This document shows, one piece after another, positions 53,401-62,936 of a DNA stretch of 64,000 nucleotides. Numbering within the stretch: position 1 is the stretch's first letter; every line of letters starts with the position of its first letter. Location of the stretch: assembly GCA_963838495.1 (NCBI GenBank), contig CAWIRC010000001.1:620001-684000 (forward strand), in the 5' to 3' direction. This DNA is from JBEKIK01 sp963838495. GTDB taxonomy: Bacteria; Planctomycetota; Planctomycetia; Pirellulales; Thermoguttaceae. The position numbers and the translations under genes were made by a program. The notes under the pieces are model-generated. The model made no database searches. It was not told the origin of the DNA and saw only the letters and a program-made list of their open reading frames with translations.

Positions 53401-56400
53401 GAACTGTTAAAGTTGGTGACCGTGAAACCATGCGCATCCACGGCGGTGAGCGTGGTTGTAAACGGCACATCTTTATATTGCGGCGAGGCGATCGTGCTCC
53501 ACTGGAAATGATCCAGCGGGCCGGAGGTTACGTTGAAGGAGTTGCTGGCGCCTGTGCGGCCGGCGGCCGTCGCCGTCAGCACCACGCCATTGGACACGGC
53601 GTTGACCGTCACGTTGCCCGTCCACACGCCCGCGGCAAGGGCGCAGGAGCCGGGCGTCACCGGGACCGTCCCCCCGCCGCCTGCACCACTCAAAACCGCA
53701 CTGCCGGCATATACCAAGATCGTCTCGTTGTCGATGTTCCTCGCCCGGACCGTGGCCGAAAAGGCCACCCCCGCCGTCTTTGGAGTGCCGAGCGTATCCC
53801 ATGCAAAATGATCCAGGTCGGAGTCGCGCACGTCGATCGTGTCCGTGGCGTCCGGAAAATCGACAACTATGGCCGTTATCATCGCCGTCTGCTTGCCGTC
53901 GCGCACCCCGTCCTGGACGAGATTGACATTAAATGACGCCGTAGTCTGCCCGGCCAGGATGGTGACCGTGGAGGGAACCGTCATCTCGCTGCTATCGTTG
54001 GAGAGCAATGAGACCACTAAATCCGTGCCTAACGTTCCTCCGATGGTTACATTTCCAGTGGCCGTTTGTCCTTCCCAGCCGTCCGCGGGCAAGTTCACCG
54101 CCAAAGTACGGTCGTTGTCCAGCACGTCCATGCTCTTAGATCCGCTGGTCCAATTTTCCACACTGGCCGTTACCGTGGCCGACTGCGTGCCGTCGATTAG
54201 CGTGTCGTCCACAACGGTCACGTCAAATGTGGCCGAGGTCTGACCGGCCAGAATCTTCACCGTCGCGGGCACCGCCAACTCGGTAGTGTCAGAGGAACTA
54301 AGGGCAACTATTACATCGACGCTGGGAGCCTGGTTGACTGTGACCATTCCCCGGCCCGTTAGAATCCCGTCGCCTTCTTTTGCACTTGCCGGCAGGCTGA
54401 CGGTCAAGATTGCCGACTCGTCGTCGTGGATGGTGATTACCCCGTTGCCGGTGCCGTATCCTGTTGCCGTGGCGGTGATTGTCACAGGTTCAATCCCGTC
54501 CAACAATGTGTTATTGTTGATAGTGAGCGATAACGACGCCGACGTATGCCCCGCGGAGATGGTGACGCTTGCGGGCACAGTGAGGCGGAATGGATCGCTG
54601 GAAGCGAGGCTCACGACCAGGTCGCTGCTTAACGGTGCGGATATGTTGACGGTGCCACTCACCATTCCGGCGTTTTCCTGGACATCCGAAGGCACGGTGA
54701 AGCTTAGGAGCGAACTATTAATCGAGAGAACGTATTCGCCGGTCCCGGCGTTGGTGGAGAGTACGCGAACGACATAATCGCCGTTTGTAGTCGCTATATA
54801 TTGCAGCTTTGCGTTCCGTCCGTCGGCGGAGGCGTTGTCGTCGGAGGCAACCAGAGTGCCGCTGGGATCGTACAACTCGATTTTCGGATCGAGGGTGTTG
54901 ACAAATTCATTTGCTCCTCCGGCGGGAGTGGAGGTGGAAATCTGCAGAGGATCGCCGGAGCGTGCGGAAACCTTGTAATAATCGTTGCCGCTGGCCCCGC
55001 CGTTTACGACCAGGTGGTCCAGGTAGATGACTTGGCCGGCTTGGCCGCCGGCCACCACATAGGCAATATCGGCCGCCGGCCGAGTAATAGTCATAGTAAG
55101 GAAGCCGGGGGTCGGATACGTAGGCGCCGTAGTCTCCAAATCCTGTAATAACACGCCAGCGGAGTTATAGGCTTTCAGAAATCCAGGATCATTTGTGTCG
55201 TCCGCAACCAGATCGATCGAAACTGAAGACACGGGAGCGGAAAAAGCGGCCTTAAGGTTGAGTGTATCGCTCCAGGTCAGGCTTGTCCCGGGGGAAAACA
55301 CCCGGGTTCCCGTGGAATGATATGATGCCGTCTGGGATGTCACCGCGCTGGTCGATCCCACGGAAGTCAAGGTAATCCCCGGCACGATGCTGGTCAGAGT
55401 CGTGCCGGAGGCGTAATTGTCCGGCTCCACGACTGTTATGATTGGTTCAATAAAGCCGAGGGCCGCGGACTGGCCGAGGGACGGGGCAATCGGTTGAGCC
55501 GTAGCGGCCGAGTCATTCGCTTCAATGTCGAACAAACCATTGCGCACGATGACGAGACTATAAGGGACGTTGCCGTCGCCCGTGATGCGGACATAATATG
55601 TGCCGGGGGTTGCGACGTTGAAGCTGCTGATCGCTTTGGCGAGGTTGGTTGCGCCGCTTGTCCCTGTTGCGATCAGCGATCCACTGCCGTTGAGCAGTTC
55701 CAGGTTTAGATTGCCGGTCGAGAGGCCCATGAGTGCAAAGGTGTCTATTTCACTCGCGGACACGGCGAAAGAGTAATAGTCAGAATCGGCGCCGGCGCCG
55801 AGTTGCCCAAGAATGGCTCCGCGCCGCGGGCCCGACGCTGCATTGGTCAGGAGCAAGAAAGAATTGCCCGCGTCCTGCGCCGTCGCCGTCGAGTTGTTTG
55901 CGGCGCCCGCGATTCGGCCTTCGAGTTCCAAGGCGGCGTTAAGGGTTACCGAGACCGTGTAGTTGCCGCTTGAGCCGGGAGTTCCGCCGACAACGATCTT
56001 ATACGTTCCCCCGGTAGTGCCAGTGCCAATTGCCTGAATCAGGGCATTTTGGCCGGCCGCGGCCGCCGTGGCCGTGCCGATCAGCGCGCCGGAGGGATCG
56101 AGCAACTGTACGGTGGATTGTAATCCAGCACTATTCGGCGTGACCAGTATGCTGATGGTCTGGCCTGTGTCGAGGGGCAAGGTGAAGGTATCGGTGTCGC
56201 CGCTGGGGCTGACGATGCCGGACGCGGAACCGGTATAAATCAACGAGCCCGCCGGAACAACCGAGGTCAAGGGGACGGGAAATGCAACCATGGAGAAGTC
56301 CACGGCGTAGCTGGCTGAAAAGGCCGCGCAAGGATTGCCCGACGCATCGGTAATAGCGCCGGCCGCGATGCTCGCGTTGAGAGTCCCCTCGGTCGTTATG

Positions 56401-59018
56401 CCGCCGATGGTAAATCGAACGGTTGTGTAGCCGGGCATGACGGTGACGCCCGTGACCGCGGCGCCCGATATGCCGGAAAGCGTCAGTGAACCGGTCGTAA
56501 CCGAAGTGGGAGTGACAGGGGCGCTAAATGTGACGTCATAAGTGAAAGGCGCCGGCAGGGCGAACGTGCCGCCGGCAGGCGGCGTGGTCGTGGTGACCTG
56601 GATGGGGACAAAAGTCGTCGCCTGGTCGGTTACCACGGCCGTATGACCCGTGCCGTCGCTGGCGTCGCTGTACGTGACCGTTATCGTGCCGCCGGCAATG
56701 GTTTCCAATACACCGTTGCCGGATGCCACCGTACCGGCCGAAGTGAGAATGCTGCCTTGAAATACGCCGCCGCCCTGGGCGGCCAATGTGACCGTCTCGC
56801 TATCGCCGGCGCTGGATGCTATAGTCACCGGGCAAGATGGATTTGCGCTCAGGTCGCTGTCGCCGACCGTAATTGTCGCCGACGAGCCGATAGGATACGA
56901 GTGTGCCGAAAAGCTCACAGTGCCGCGAGACGACACCGGCGGCATGTCAAAGGCTTCTACAACGCCGCTAGTGGTGCTGGCGCTGCCGCTTACGGCACTG
57001 TAGCCCATTCCACGCCGGGCAAAGGCCGTCCAAATCGTCGTTTGATTCACACCGCCGGTTAGATTCCGGTCGGCGAGCAGAATAGCATCGCGGCTTTGAA
57101 GAAACGTTGGATTGGCGGGCATGAGTTTCAATGAGTCTTCGACCAGCTTCAATGCCAAAATATTCCCCGCCGCTCCCGCAGAATAGCCGGCGGCTATATT
57201 AGAACTGAATCCGTACTTATCTATCAACAGCCAGTTCATATCCCAAAGCGCCGAGCACCAGACTTCGCCCTCGTCGTGCACTTCGGAATGCGTGCGTATG
57301 TTGCCGTAGGTCAAGGGATTGACCGACATATCGAAGCTGTAAGGATAGCGGCGTATGCCCACGTCGGTGGGCGACTCACCCAACACGTAAGTTCCCACAG
57401 GGTATCGGCCCAGCTTTATATCGGAAGCTTTCTGCGTGAACATCAGGCCCCACCAGTCGCCCCACCCCTCACCCATGCCGCCGCTTTGAACGGCAGTAAG
57501 CGCATTGACATTCGACGGCTCGCCCACAAGCCGATTCGAGACTCCATGACCATATTCGTGTGTGATAATCATGCTCTCCAAGTCTCCGTCACGATTCGGA
57601 GTGGTATAGGTGAAATTGAACATTTGCATTCGCGGGGCTTGGCCGTCGGGCGGAGTGGCAAAGTTGGCGTTATTGGTACCGCTGCCGTCTTGAGCGTCGG
57701 CTTGCACGGGATCGTTTCCCAACCCCTGTCCCGTATAGTTCGTTACCTGGAAGTTCCCGGCAACTTCAGTGAAACCATATTGGTAGTGGATGTCGTGATT
57801 TAAATTGTTCCAGTAAAAAAGATTCGTAATCGCTGCACTCTGATAGCCACTTGGGGCTTGGGCTAAATTGAGGGGAAAATCGAAATTTAGCGCGGCGGTC
57901 CCATCAGGCCGAAATCCGCCCGTGTTGTTGGCATCGACGTCTTCCTGCGCCGATACGTTGTTTCCTCGCGTATCAGTGTATTCAGGGTCGGCCACGCCGT
58001 TGGTATCATGCCAACCATAAGGAGAAGCCGCTGAAATCTGAGGATCTGTCACGATTGAGCGCGATCCGTCCGGCGGACTTTCCACCGGTAGTGCAAACAC
58101 GTTATAGGAGGCGCTGTCCACCCAGTCGTTTAATCCCACTAATTCGCCGCTTGTGGCGTCGGCGCTAACGTCATACCAATGTTCGCCGTCAGGCGTTCGC
58201 AAAATGTATTCCCAGGCTAGAACAACGCTGTTATCGCCCGTAGGAACGTACAGCATTTCAACCGGAATGGGGTCCAAGGAATAATTGAGATTATTCAGAA
58301 CCGTATGTTCCGGCGTGGCGTCTGGGTCTGCATCCTGTCCATCTATAGTTGTCAATTGCGTGCTGCCCGCAAGCGCGCCGTTGGCAGGAGCGGAATTTGT
58401 CAGCCCTAGTGCCGCAGCCACCGATTCCAGAGCCGCAGACGCGGATAATGTTGGAGCTAAAGATTGCAGCGCCTCCGATGCGGATGGAATTGACGTTTGT
58501 GAGACGACAAGGGCCACATTAGCCAGCGTTTGGGTCAATCCGGGAACGAAACCCCCGGCGACATTGATTATACAGCCAGTGGCGGTAAGATTGACCACCA
58601 TGTTTGCATCAAAGACCTTCAGGCCGTTACATTCCTGCTCCAGGTAAATATGGGTGAGCCCGGTGTCGGCGTCTGTGTATTGATCCGTTACGATAGAGTG
58701 GGAAAAATCATCCGCGGTCAAGCCTAAATTAGCGGCATTGGACTTCAGATAATTCATTGCAATATCAAGCGGCTTACCCGCAGACGGCCCGGTAAGATAT
58801 CCGTCCAGATTGTGCAAATCATGTTGAGGTGGCAGATAAAGAATATTGGCGGGTCCAATTGATAGTAGAGCCCGTTGCTCTAACGCCTCGACTCGCATGT
58901 TGTGAATGAAACTGCGAACTGCAGAATGCGGTTTTTTTTGCCGCTTAAAAAAATCCCATTTTTGAAGACCAAATGAAAATGGAAATAGATGCCTCACCGC
59001 TCGCTGCAAAGTAAACAT
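41463..59018 (-). CDS. Giant secreted M36 metalloprotease/adhesin, about 5,850 residues, four frameshifts
   Basis: Cell-surface or secreted protein. The start MFTLQRAVRHLFPF (ATG 59018, ggag 9 bp upstream) leads to VEALEQRALLS, a planctomycete N-terminal surface signal. A fungalysin-type M36 protease follows, with zinc motif HEYGH near 57550 and GGMGEGWGDWWG. Then come Ig-like repeats, a pre-peptidase-like region, many Calx-beta repeats alternating with 'LDHFxW...' Ig-like modules, a lamin-tail insert (about 52840-53390) and a DUF4082-like insert (about 50880-51340). Four or five SdrD-B domains (GEIHGSKWNDLDNDGQWDAG) alternate with beta-propeller-like units, followed by a dockerin-like pair (DADRNGMVISNDVIKVRN, DANGDGMVISNDVVKVRN; about 42240-42420) and a unique tail. 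Frames change near 49057, 48712, 45955 and 43490, each a one-base indel. Likely calcium-dependent. Confidence 0.85.
51427..52350. repeat. Near-perfect 0.92-kb direct repeat, unit 1
   Basis: Identical by eye to 53482-54405, offset exactly 2,055 bp (685 codons), inside the giant gene. It encodes Calx-beta plus Ig-like modules from ...KEGDGILTGRGMVTVNQAP to LDHFQWSTIAS. Flanking sequence on both sides diverges sharply. Confidence 0.85.
53482..54405. repeat. Near-perfect 0.92-kb direct repeat, unit 2
   Basis: Partner of 51427-52350. Absence of even synonymous differences means recent duplication, gene conversion, or a repeat-collapse artefact of assembly. Confidence 0.85.
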
Positions 59019-59098
59019 GTAAAATCTCCAAATCACATGTTAAGTCCTGAATAGAGAGCAATTTTAAACATAAGATACAACCGTAATTAATAGCGGTT

Positions 59099-59127
59099 AT
59101 TATAGACCTCAAAAGTGTTAAAGTAAA
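59099..59127 (-). promoter_or_regulatory. Putative promoter of the giant gene
   Basis: On the minus strand TTTACT (59122-59127) and a perfect TATAAT (59099-59104) are 17 bases apart, about 80 bases before ATG 59018, in an AT-rich region. Confidence 0.6.
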
Positions 59128-59279
59128 GTTTTTTTGTAATTAAAAAGTGGTATACGTCCCCGCCGGCCATTTGAGTAAGAACATATCGATTTAACACGCC
59201 GTTTATTAGGAATAATTATGACGTTTTAGAGTGCCTTTCGTTGGCAAAAGATGGAAGAACACCTATGGCAATTACCAAT

Positions 59280-59726
59280 TCAGTGGGAAAAAGTGTTGCC
59301 CGACGTATTCATGTCCTGCTTGGCCCATTTGGCCACTTCCGCGCTAAGAACGCCGATTTTGGCCAGGGCGTCGATGAACACGCTGCCTATACTCTCTTGC
59401 ACGGAGTTCCAGGTGTTTGCCGCCCAGGTGGTAAACTGCGACCAGATCCTTTTCATGAACAAAACCACGGTTACCCAAGTGCGCTGCATTCCTGTCCAGG
59501 CCTCGGCCATAAGCATGACCGTGCCGTAGAGCGCTTCATTCCACACTTTCATAAACCAGCCTTTAAAGGTGATCCACATGCCCGTAAGCCAGCCGATACC
59601 TTCCTGCCAGAGCATTTTGAACGTGTTCCAGGCCACGTTCATGGCCGCGCCGATGTCGCCGGAGGTCAATGCCACAGTTATGACATTCCATGAAAGTAAG
59701 GCGACATGCTTAAGATACCCGAACAT
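59280..59726 (-). CDS. Tape-measure-like small protein or fragment
   Basis: 148 residues, rich in Trp and aliphatic residues in amphipathic helices: NVITVALTSGDIGAAMNVAW, TFKMLWQEGIGWLTGMWITF, KGWFMKVWNEALYGTVMLMA. This spacing of Trp-rich segments resembles the membrane-like part of phage tail tape-measure proteins. No other phage gene is near, there is no clear ribosome site, and the piece is far shorter than a tape measure, so it is either an orphan fragment or a small protein of similar composition. It lies between the slipin terminator and the giant gene's promoter. Confidence 0.45.
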   Translation of the reverse strand: MFGYLKHVALLSWNVITVALTSGDIGAAMNVAWNTFKMLWQEGIGWLTGMWITFKGWFMKVWNEALYGTVMLMAEAWTGMQRTWVTVVLFMKRIWSQFTTWAANTWNSVQESIGSVFIDALAKIGVLSAEVAKWAKQDMNTSGNTFSH

Positions 59727-59860
59727 GGTCCGTCTATTTGTTACCTACCCGGTTGAGATGAGAGTTGTCGGGATTTTTGCAGGAATTGATTAATTTTTGG
59801 CAGAAAAATACAGATCTGTACACTCAGTCGAAGAAAGATCTTAAAGAGAAAATAAACCAG

Positions 59861-59895
59861 CAAAAATAGTAAGGCCGGGATTGCTCCCGGCCTTT
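59861..59895 (-). terminator. Rho-independent terminator of the slipin gene
   Basis: On the minus strand ggccggga-GCAA-tcccggcc (59873-59892) is an 8-bp GC stem followed by a T-rich run (ttactatttttg), just after the slipin stop. Confidence 0.8.
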
Positions 59896-59908
59896 GCGTA
59901 CCTATCAA

Positions 59909-61021
59909 TCAGAGCAGGTTTACAACCCGCTCGGCGAGGCCTTTTTCACCCAGCACAACGTTCAACTTGCCCGATGTGGCGACCTTTTCCAGGACTTCCA
60001 GTTCCCGGAGCCGCATCAGCGTTGGATTGCCTTCGAGCAGTTTGGCGGTGTTGGCCTGGCTGCGCATGGCCGCCGTTTCTTCGCGGCGGACAATGAGGTT
60101 GGCCTCGGCCGCCTTTTTAGCCTCGGTGACCTTGTTCATCAGCTCCTTCATGTCGCCTGGCAGGATCACGTCGCGGATGCCGGCCGAGACGATTTCCAGA
60201 CCCAATGCGACAACACGCTGCCGGACGGTCTCTTCCAATTCACGCGCGACAACCTCCTTGTCGGTGAGGAACTGGTCGAGTTCGCGGCCGCCTACGATCT
60301 CGCGCAAGGCCAACTGGGTTTCGCGATACAGGGCCTGGCGTGCGTCGTCCGCAACGCTGACTGCCTTGCGGGCGTCGGCAATGCGGTAGGTAATTACGGC
60401 GTTCATGCGGAGCGTGACCTTATCGGCAGTCATGATTTCCTGACCGCCGACGTCGAGCATCGTTTCGCGCATGTCAACCGGAATCAACGCGACCTTGGCC
60501 ACGTTCTTCCAGAACGCATAGCGGCCAGGTGGCAAGGTTTCGACGTAGTTGCCCTCTTCGAACAACACGCCCACGTGGCCCTGTTCGACGGCATATGCAT
60601 CCAGCACGCGGCCGGCCATGGCCGACTGCACGATGACCTGGAGGTCCTTGTGTTCGAAGCGGACCTTGCGGGCATCGATCACCTCGACCGCTACGTCGCG
60701 CTTGGTGTTCCAGTAGGCATACAGGCCCAGTGGCAGTACGTGGCTGAACCGGCCGTCGATCCAGACCAGCGCACGCTGGTAGTCTTTCAGGTCAAGGACG
60801 ACTGCACGGTCCGCAAGAGCACCTGACTTGACAATAATGTCGAGCTTTTCGTGGACCAGCCATGGCTCGCGCTGCGAAACCATGTTGACGCAGACCTTGC
60901 CGAACGGATCAAAAAACCAGTACCGGCCCTCGCCGAGCAGGCCCTTGAACTCACCGTCGCGGAAGTACAGACCCATCTCGTAGCTGCGGATTTTCACTTT
61001 TTTTAACATTACATTCTTCAT
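59909..61021 (-). CDS. Slipin/SPFH-domain protein
   Basis: 370 residues of the stomatin-prohibitin-flotillin superfamily, which form membrane-associated rings or scaffolds. Seen are DKVTLRMNAVITYRIADARK, ALYRETQLALREIVGGRELD, QFLTDKEVVARELEETVRQR, VVALGLEIVSAGIRDVILPG and the coiled-coil tail VTEAKKAAEANLIVRREETA. The usual N-terminal hydrophobic hairpin is absent; the protein begins with a basic segment and two repeated 'GLYFRDGEFKGLLGEGRYWF / GVLFEEGNYVETLPPGRYAF' units, so attachment may be peripheral. A strong aaggagga site precedes ATG 61021 and a terminator follows the stop. Confidence 0.9.
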   Translation of the reverse strand: MKNVMLKKVKIRSYEMGLYFRDGEFKGLLGEGRYWFFDPFGKVCVNMVSQREPWLVHEKLDIIVKSGALADRAVVLDLKDYQRALVWIDGRFSHVLPLGLYAYWNTKRDVAVEVIDARKVRFEHKDLQVIVQSAMAGRVLDAYAVEQGHVGVLFEEGNYVETLPPGRYAFWKNVAKVALIPVDMRETMLDVGGQEIMTADKVTLRMNAVITYRIADARKAVSVADDARQALYRETQLALREIVGGRELDQFLTDKEVVARELEETVRQRVVALGLEIVSAGIRDVILPGDMKELMNKVTEAKKAAEANLIVRREETAAMRSQANTAKLLEGNPTLMRLRELEVLEKVATSGKLNVVLGEKGLAERVVNLL

Positions 61022-61441
61022 TATTCATCCTCCTTATCTTCAATAAAGCGCCTTCAGACGGCGGAACGTAGGCTGATCACACATACAAGTGCGGAGTGCA
61101 TTTGAGCATCCGCGGGCTCCCAGGTTTACAGTAGTTTCGTCCAGGCTTTCGCGACTGGGCTTACAGGCTCAGCCGCGCATCGCCCGGCGTCCACTACCGC
61201 AGTGCCGGGAGCCGGCGAAAGCGGTATCCATGCACTACAAGGCACTCGAATGTGCCGCCAACAATCATGGCAAGCCGATCGTGGCAGCTTCATTGCAATT
61301 TCCGGCCCGAGGGCCGGTTGTTGCGAATTCACTGCCATTACGCGCTTGTCCATGTTGTTGGCCGATCGCACAAACGCCCGCCGCCTTCGGGCTACATAGT
61401 CGAGATGCTTTCGCATCCCATGGAGCAGGTTTACGGCCTGC
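61022..61441. other. Gene-free stretch with tRNA-like debris
   Basis: No protein gene. On the minus strand near 61440-61400 an anticodon-arm-like hairpin (gcagg-CCGTAAA-cctgc, GTA in the loop) is followed by a long-variable-arm-like hairpin (gatgcgaaagcatc). Other short stem-loops with ATTCGA loops occur near 61250 and 61330. None forms a full cloverleaf. Confidence 0.35.
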
Positions 61442-61515
61442 GGTGTGGTACGGGAATCGAACCCGCGACAGCCAGATCCTTGGTCTGGTGCTCTAACCAA
61501 CTGAGCTAACCTCGC
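61442..61515 (-). tRNA. tRNA-like gene, loop CCAAGGA (AAG), probably decayed
   Basis: The D-arm (gctcagttggttagagc), anticodon stem ccaga/tctgg and T-arm gcggg-TTCGATT-cccgt are intact. The acceptor gcgaggt/accacac has two mismatches. The loop CCAAGGA has C instead of the near-universal U33, and would read as AAG (Leu) although the variable loop is short. Function is doubtful. Confidence 0.5.
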
Positions 61516-61633
61516 TCGATACCGACTATTGCCAGAACCCATTGGCGGGACACACGTCGCCGACTGCCTGAAATCAGGACAGGACGGCGTGCGCCGCTGG
61601 AAAAGGCGGCATCTATGCTTACTAAAAGGCGTG

Positions 61634-61670
61634 ACCACCGCGACCATGCTACGCATGGTGCCCCGGTGGT
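61634..61670. repeat. Hairpin element, copy 2
   Basis: Inner stem accatgc-TAC-gcatggt (61643-61659), outer arms accaccg and cggtggt, 7 perfect pairs. It overlaps the 3' acceptor strand of the tRNA-Cys-like sequence. Partner of 29247-29283. Confidence 0.65.
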
Positions 61671-61746
61671 GCCCGGAGTTGAACCCACAAAAAACCGCTT
61701 TGCAGGCGGTTGCCGTGCCGTCTGGCTCCAGCGCCGTAAAATCACC
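61664..61746 (-). tRNA. tRNA-Cys(GCA)-like gene, partly decayed
   Basis: The anticodon arm accgc-CTGCAAA-gcggt is perfect and reads Cys. The T-loop TTCAACT is Cys-like, but the T-stem (gtggg / ccggg) and two acceptor pairs are broken. A normal Cys tRNA would have gtggg/cccac here. Probably a degraded copy. Confidence 0.5.
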
Positions 61747-61807
61747 CGCCGTTTCAGGTGGGCGAAAGGCTATCATTCTCTAAAAGTAGTGATTTCGGTT
61801 CTCGCCA

Positions 61808-61975
61808 TCAAAAGCAGCCCGATTTCAGGCAGCATTTTTTGAATCGTTTACCGCTGCCACATGGACAGAGGTCGTTGCGGCCGAGTTTTTCCTCAAACAG
61901 CTTGTTGCCATGCACGATCCGCTGTCCTCGCTTGACTCGCGTCTCTGAAGCGAATCCTTTTCGTCGTTTACTCAT
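61808..61975 (-). CDS. SEC-C motif small zinc-binding protein
   Basis: A 55-residue basic protein: MSKRRKGFASETRVKRGQRI, then a helix and the C-terminal LGRNDLCPCGSGKRFKKCCL. The CxC...CC set is the SEC-C zinc motif known from the SecA tail and from many short bacterial proteins. The start codon overlaps the stop of a 15-codon leader (cgATGAgt), which carries the strong ribosome site, so translation is probably coupled. It lies just downstream of two arginine tRNAs on the same strand. Function unknown; a nucleic-acid or ribosome-linked role is only a guess. Confidence 0.82.
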   Translation of the reverse strand: MSKRRKGFASETRVKRGQRIVHGNKLFEEKLGRNDLCPCGSGKRFKKCCLKSGCF

Positions 61976-62019
61976 CGTCTCGAAAAAAATGGCTGGTCTT
62001 CAAAATTGGAATTTCTCAT
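61972..62019 (-). CDS. 15-residue leader peptide coupled to the SEC-C gene
   Basis: MRNSNFEDQPFFSRR starts 8 bp after a near-perfect aaggaggtg site and stops in an ATGA overlap with the SEC-C start. It could be a true coupling leader, or the real N-terminus of the SEC-C protein split by an indel, given the indel rate in this window. Confidence 0.5.
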   Translation of the reverse strand: MRNSNFEDQPFFSRR

Positions 62020-62063
62020 GGGACACCTCCTTCTTAATAAGGTTCATCAGGAAAAAATAAAAA

Positions 62064-62137
62064 TGCCCTCGCCAGGAGTCGAACCTGGTCTTCGACCTTC
62101 GCAGGGTCGCGTGCGCAATCCGCCACACTCCGAGGAC
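62064..62137 (-). tRNA. tRNA-Arg(GCG)
   Basis: Full cloverleaf: acceptor gtcctcg/cgagggc (one G-U), D-stem gtgt/gcac, anticodon arm cgacc-CTGCGAA-ggtcg, T-arm ccagg-TTCGACT-cctgg, discriminator A. Anticodon GCG is rare in bacteria, which normally use ACG (inosine) for this box. CCA is not encoded. Confidence 0.85.
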
Positions 62138-62150
62138 TCATTCCGTTATA

Positions 62151-62224
62151 GTGCCTTGCCGAGGAATCGAACCTCGTCTAACAGTTTCGAAGACTGTTGT
62201 GCGATCCGGCACACTCGCAAGGCA
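62151..62224 (-). tRNA. tRNA-Arg(TCG)
   Basis: Acceptor tgccttg/caaggca is perfect, anticodon arm acagt-CTTCGAA-actgt, T-arm cgagg-TTCGATT-cctcg. It lies 13 bp before tRNA-Arg(GCG) and has a similar D-arm. TCG is also an uncommon bacterial anticodon. CCA is not encoded. Confidence 0.85.
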
Positions 62225-62310
62225 TGTGTAATATTGCGTTATATCACGTATTTTTTCGAGCCTATGTCTTTATAAGGATTGTTTTGATTTGTCGACTTGG
62301 AGCCTAGACG

Positions 62311-62832
62311 ATGAAGCGATTGCAGTATGGGCTGATTGGTCTCTTCATTGGCGTCACTGCCGTTGCCGCATCTTTTAGTCTGGGTAAATGTCTGCCGTTG
62401 GCAGGCCCTTGGACTTTTCTATGGTCATGGATTGTCCTACACATCATCCATGCAGTTCTTGCTGCCGCAGTATATATTTGCCCACCCTCTGTTGCAGAGC
62501 CAAGACGATTCGGAACGTTAACTGCCTCCACTATTGTCACATTATTGCCTCTCATCACATTGTTTTTATTTGTACAAGTGTTTGTTATTGGACATTCCTC
62601 AAATGTGCGCGAGTGCGCGGGCGAGTCCGGTTTTGCACTCTGGGGACTTTGGATGTCTTCGTGGCCTCTTCTTTTGATATGCAACGCTGTTGCTTGGCCT
62701 GTTGCAGTGATTTCTACAATATTGCCTCCGTATTCATTTCGATCTTGGATGTCCATAGGTGCGAGATTCTTATCGGTAATGCTTACCACGTTTTCGTGGT
62801 ATACGCTCACAACATATTTTCCGGACGCATAA
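62311..62832 (+). CDS. Four-helix membrane protein of unknown function
   Basis: 173 residues with about four to five hydrophobic segments (YGLIGLFIGVTAVAASFSLG, WIVLHIIHAVLAAAVYI, TIVTLLPLITLFLFVQVFVI, LLLICNAVAWPVAVISTILP). No family is recognised. It is the only plus-strand gene inside the tRNA array, with an agcctagacg-like weak ribosome site, and has lower GC than its neighbours, so it may be a passenger acquired with the array. Confidence 0.6.
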   Translation: MKRLQYGLIGLFIGVTAVAASFSLGKCLPLAGPWTFLWSWIVLHIIHAVLAAAVYICPPSVAEPRRFGTLTASTIVTLLPLITLFLFVQVFVIGHSSNVRECAGESGFALWGLWMSSWPLLLICNAVAWPVAVISTILPPYSFRSWMSIGARFLSVMLTTFSWYTLTTYFPDA

Positions 62833-62856
62833 ACACTGTCTGCGTCAATTTCCAAG

Positions 62857-62930
62857 AGCCGACGACTGGATTCGCACCAGCATGAACCGGTTTACAGGAC
62901 CGGCGCCTTTCTCAGTCGAGCCACGTCGGC
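62857..62930 (-). tRNA. tRNA-Thr(TGT)-like, unusual C33 and G55
   Basis: Acceptor gccgacg/cgtcggc perfect and anticodon stem ccggt/accgg perfect. The loop is CCTGTAA (anticodon TGT, C at position 33), and the T-arm gctgg-TGCGAAT-ccagt has G at position 55. The stems argue for recent function; the two loop changes hit near-invariant residues. Confidence 0.65.
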
Positions 62931-62936
62931 AGCAAG

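Noticed and set aside
51352..54777. Many plus-strand frames opposite the giant gene, some repeated exactly
   Set aside because: They are shadows of the repetitive minus-strand gene; their repetition only mirrors the 0.92-kb repeat.
61523..61620. Further tRNA between the AAG-like and Cys-like copies
   Set aside because: Short stems (gccgc...gcggc, cctgatttcagg) exist but no T-loop or acceptor pairing could be found.
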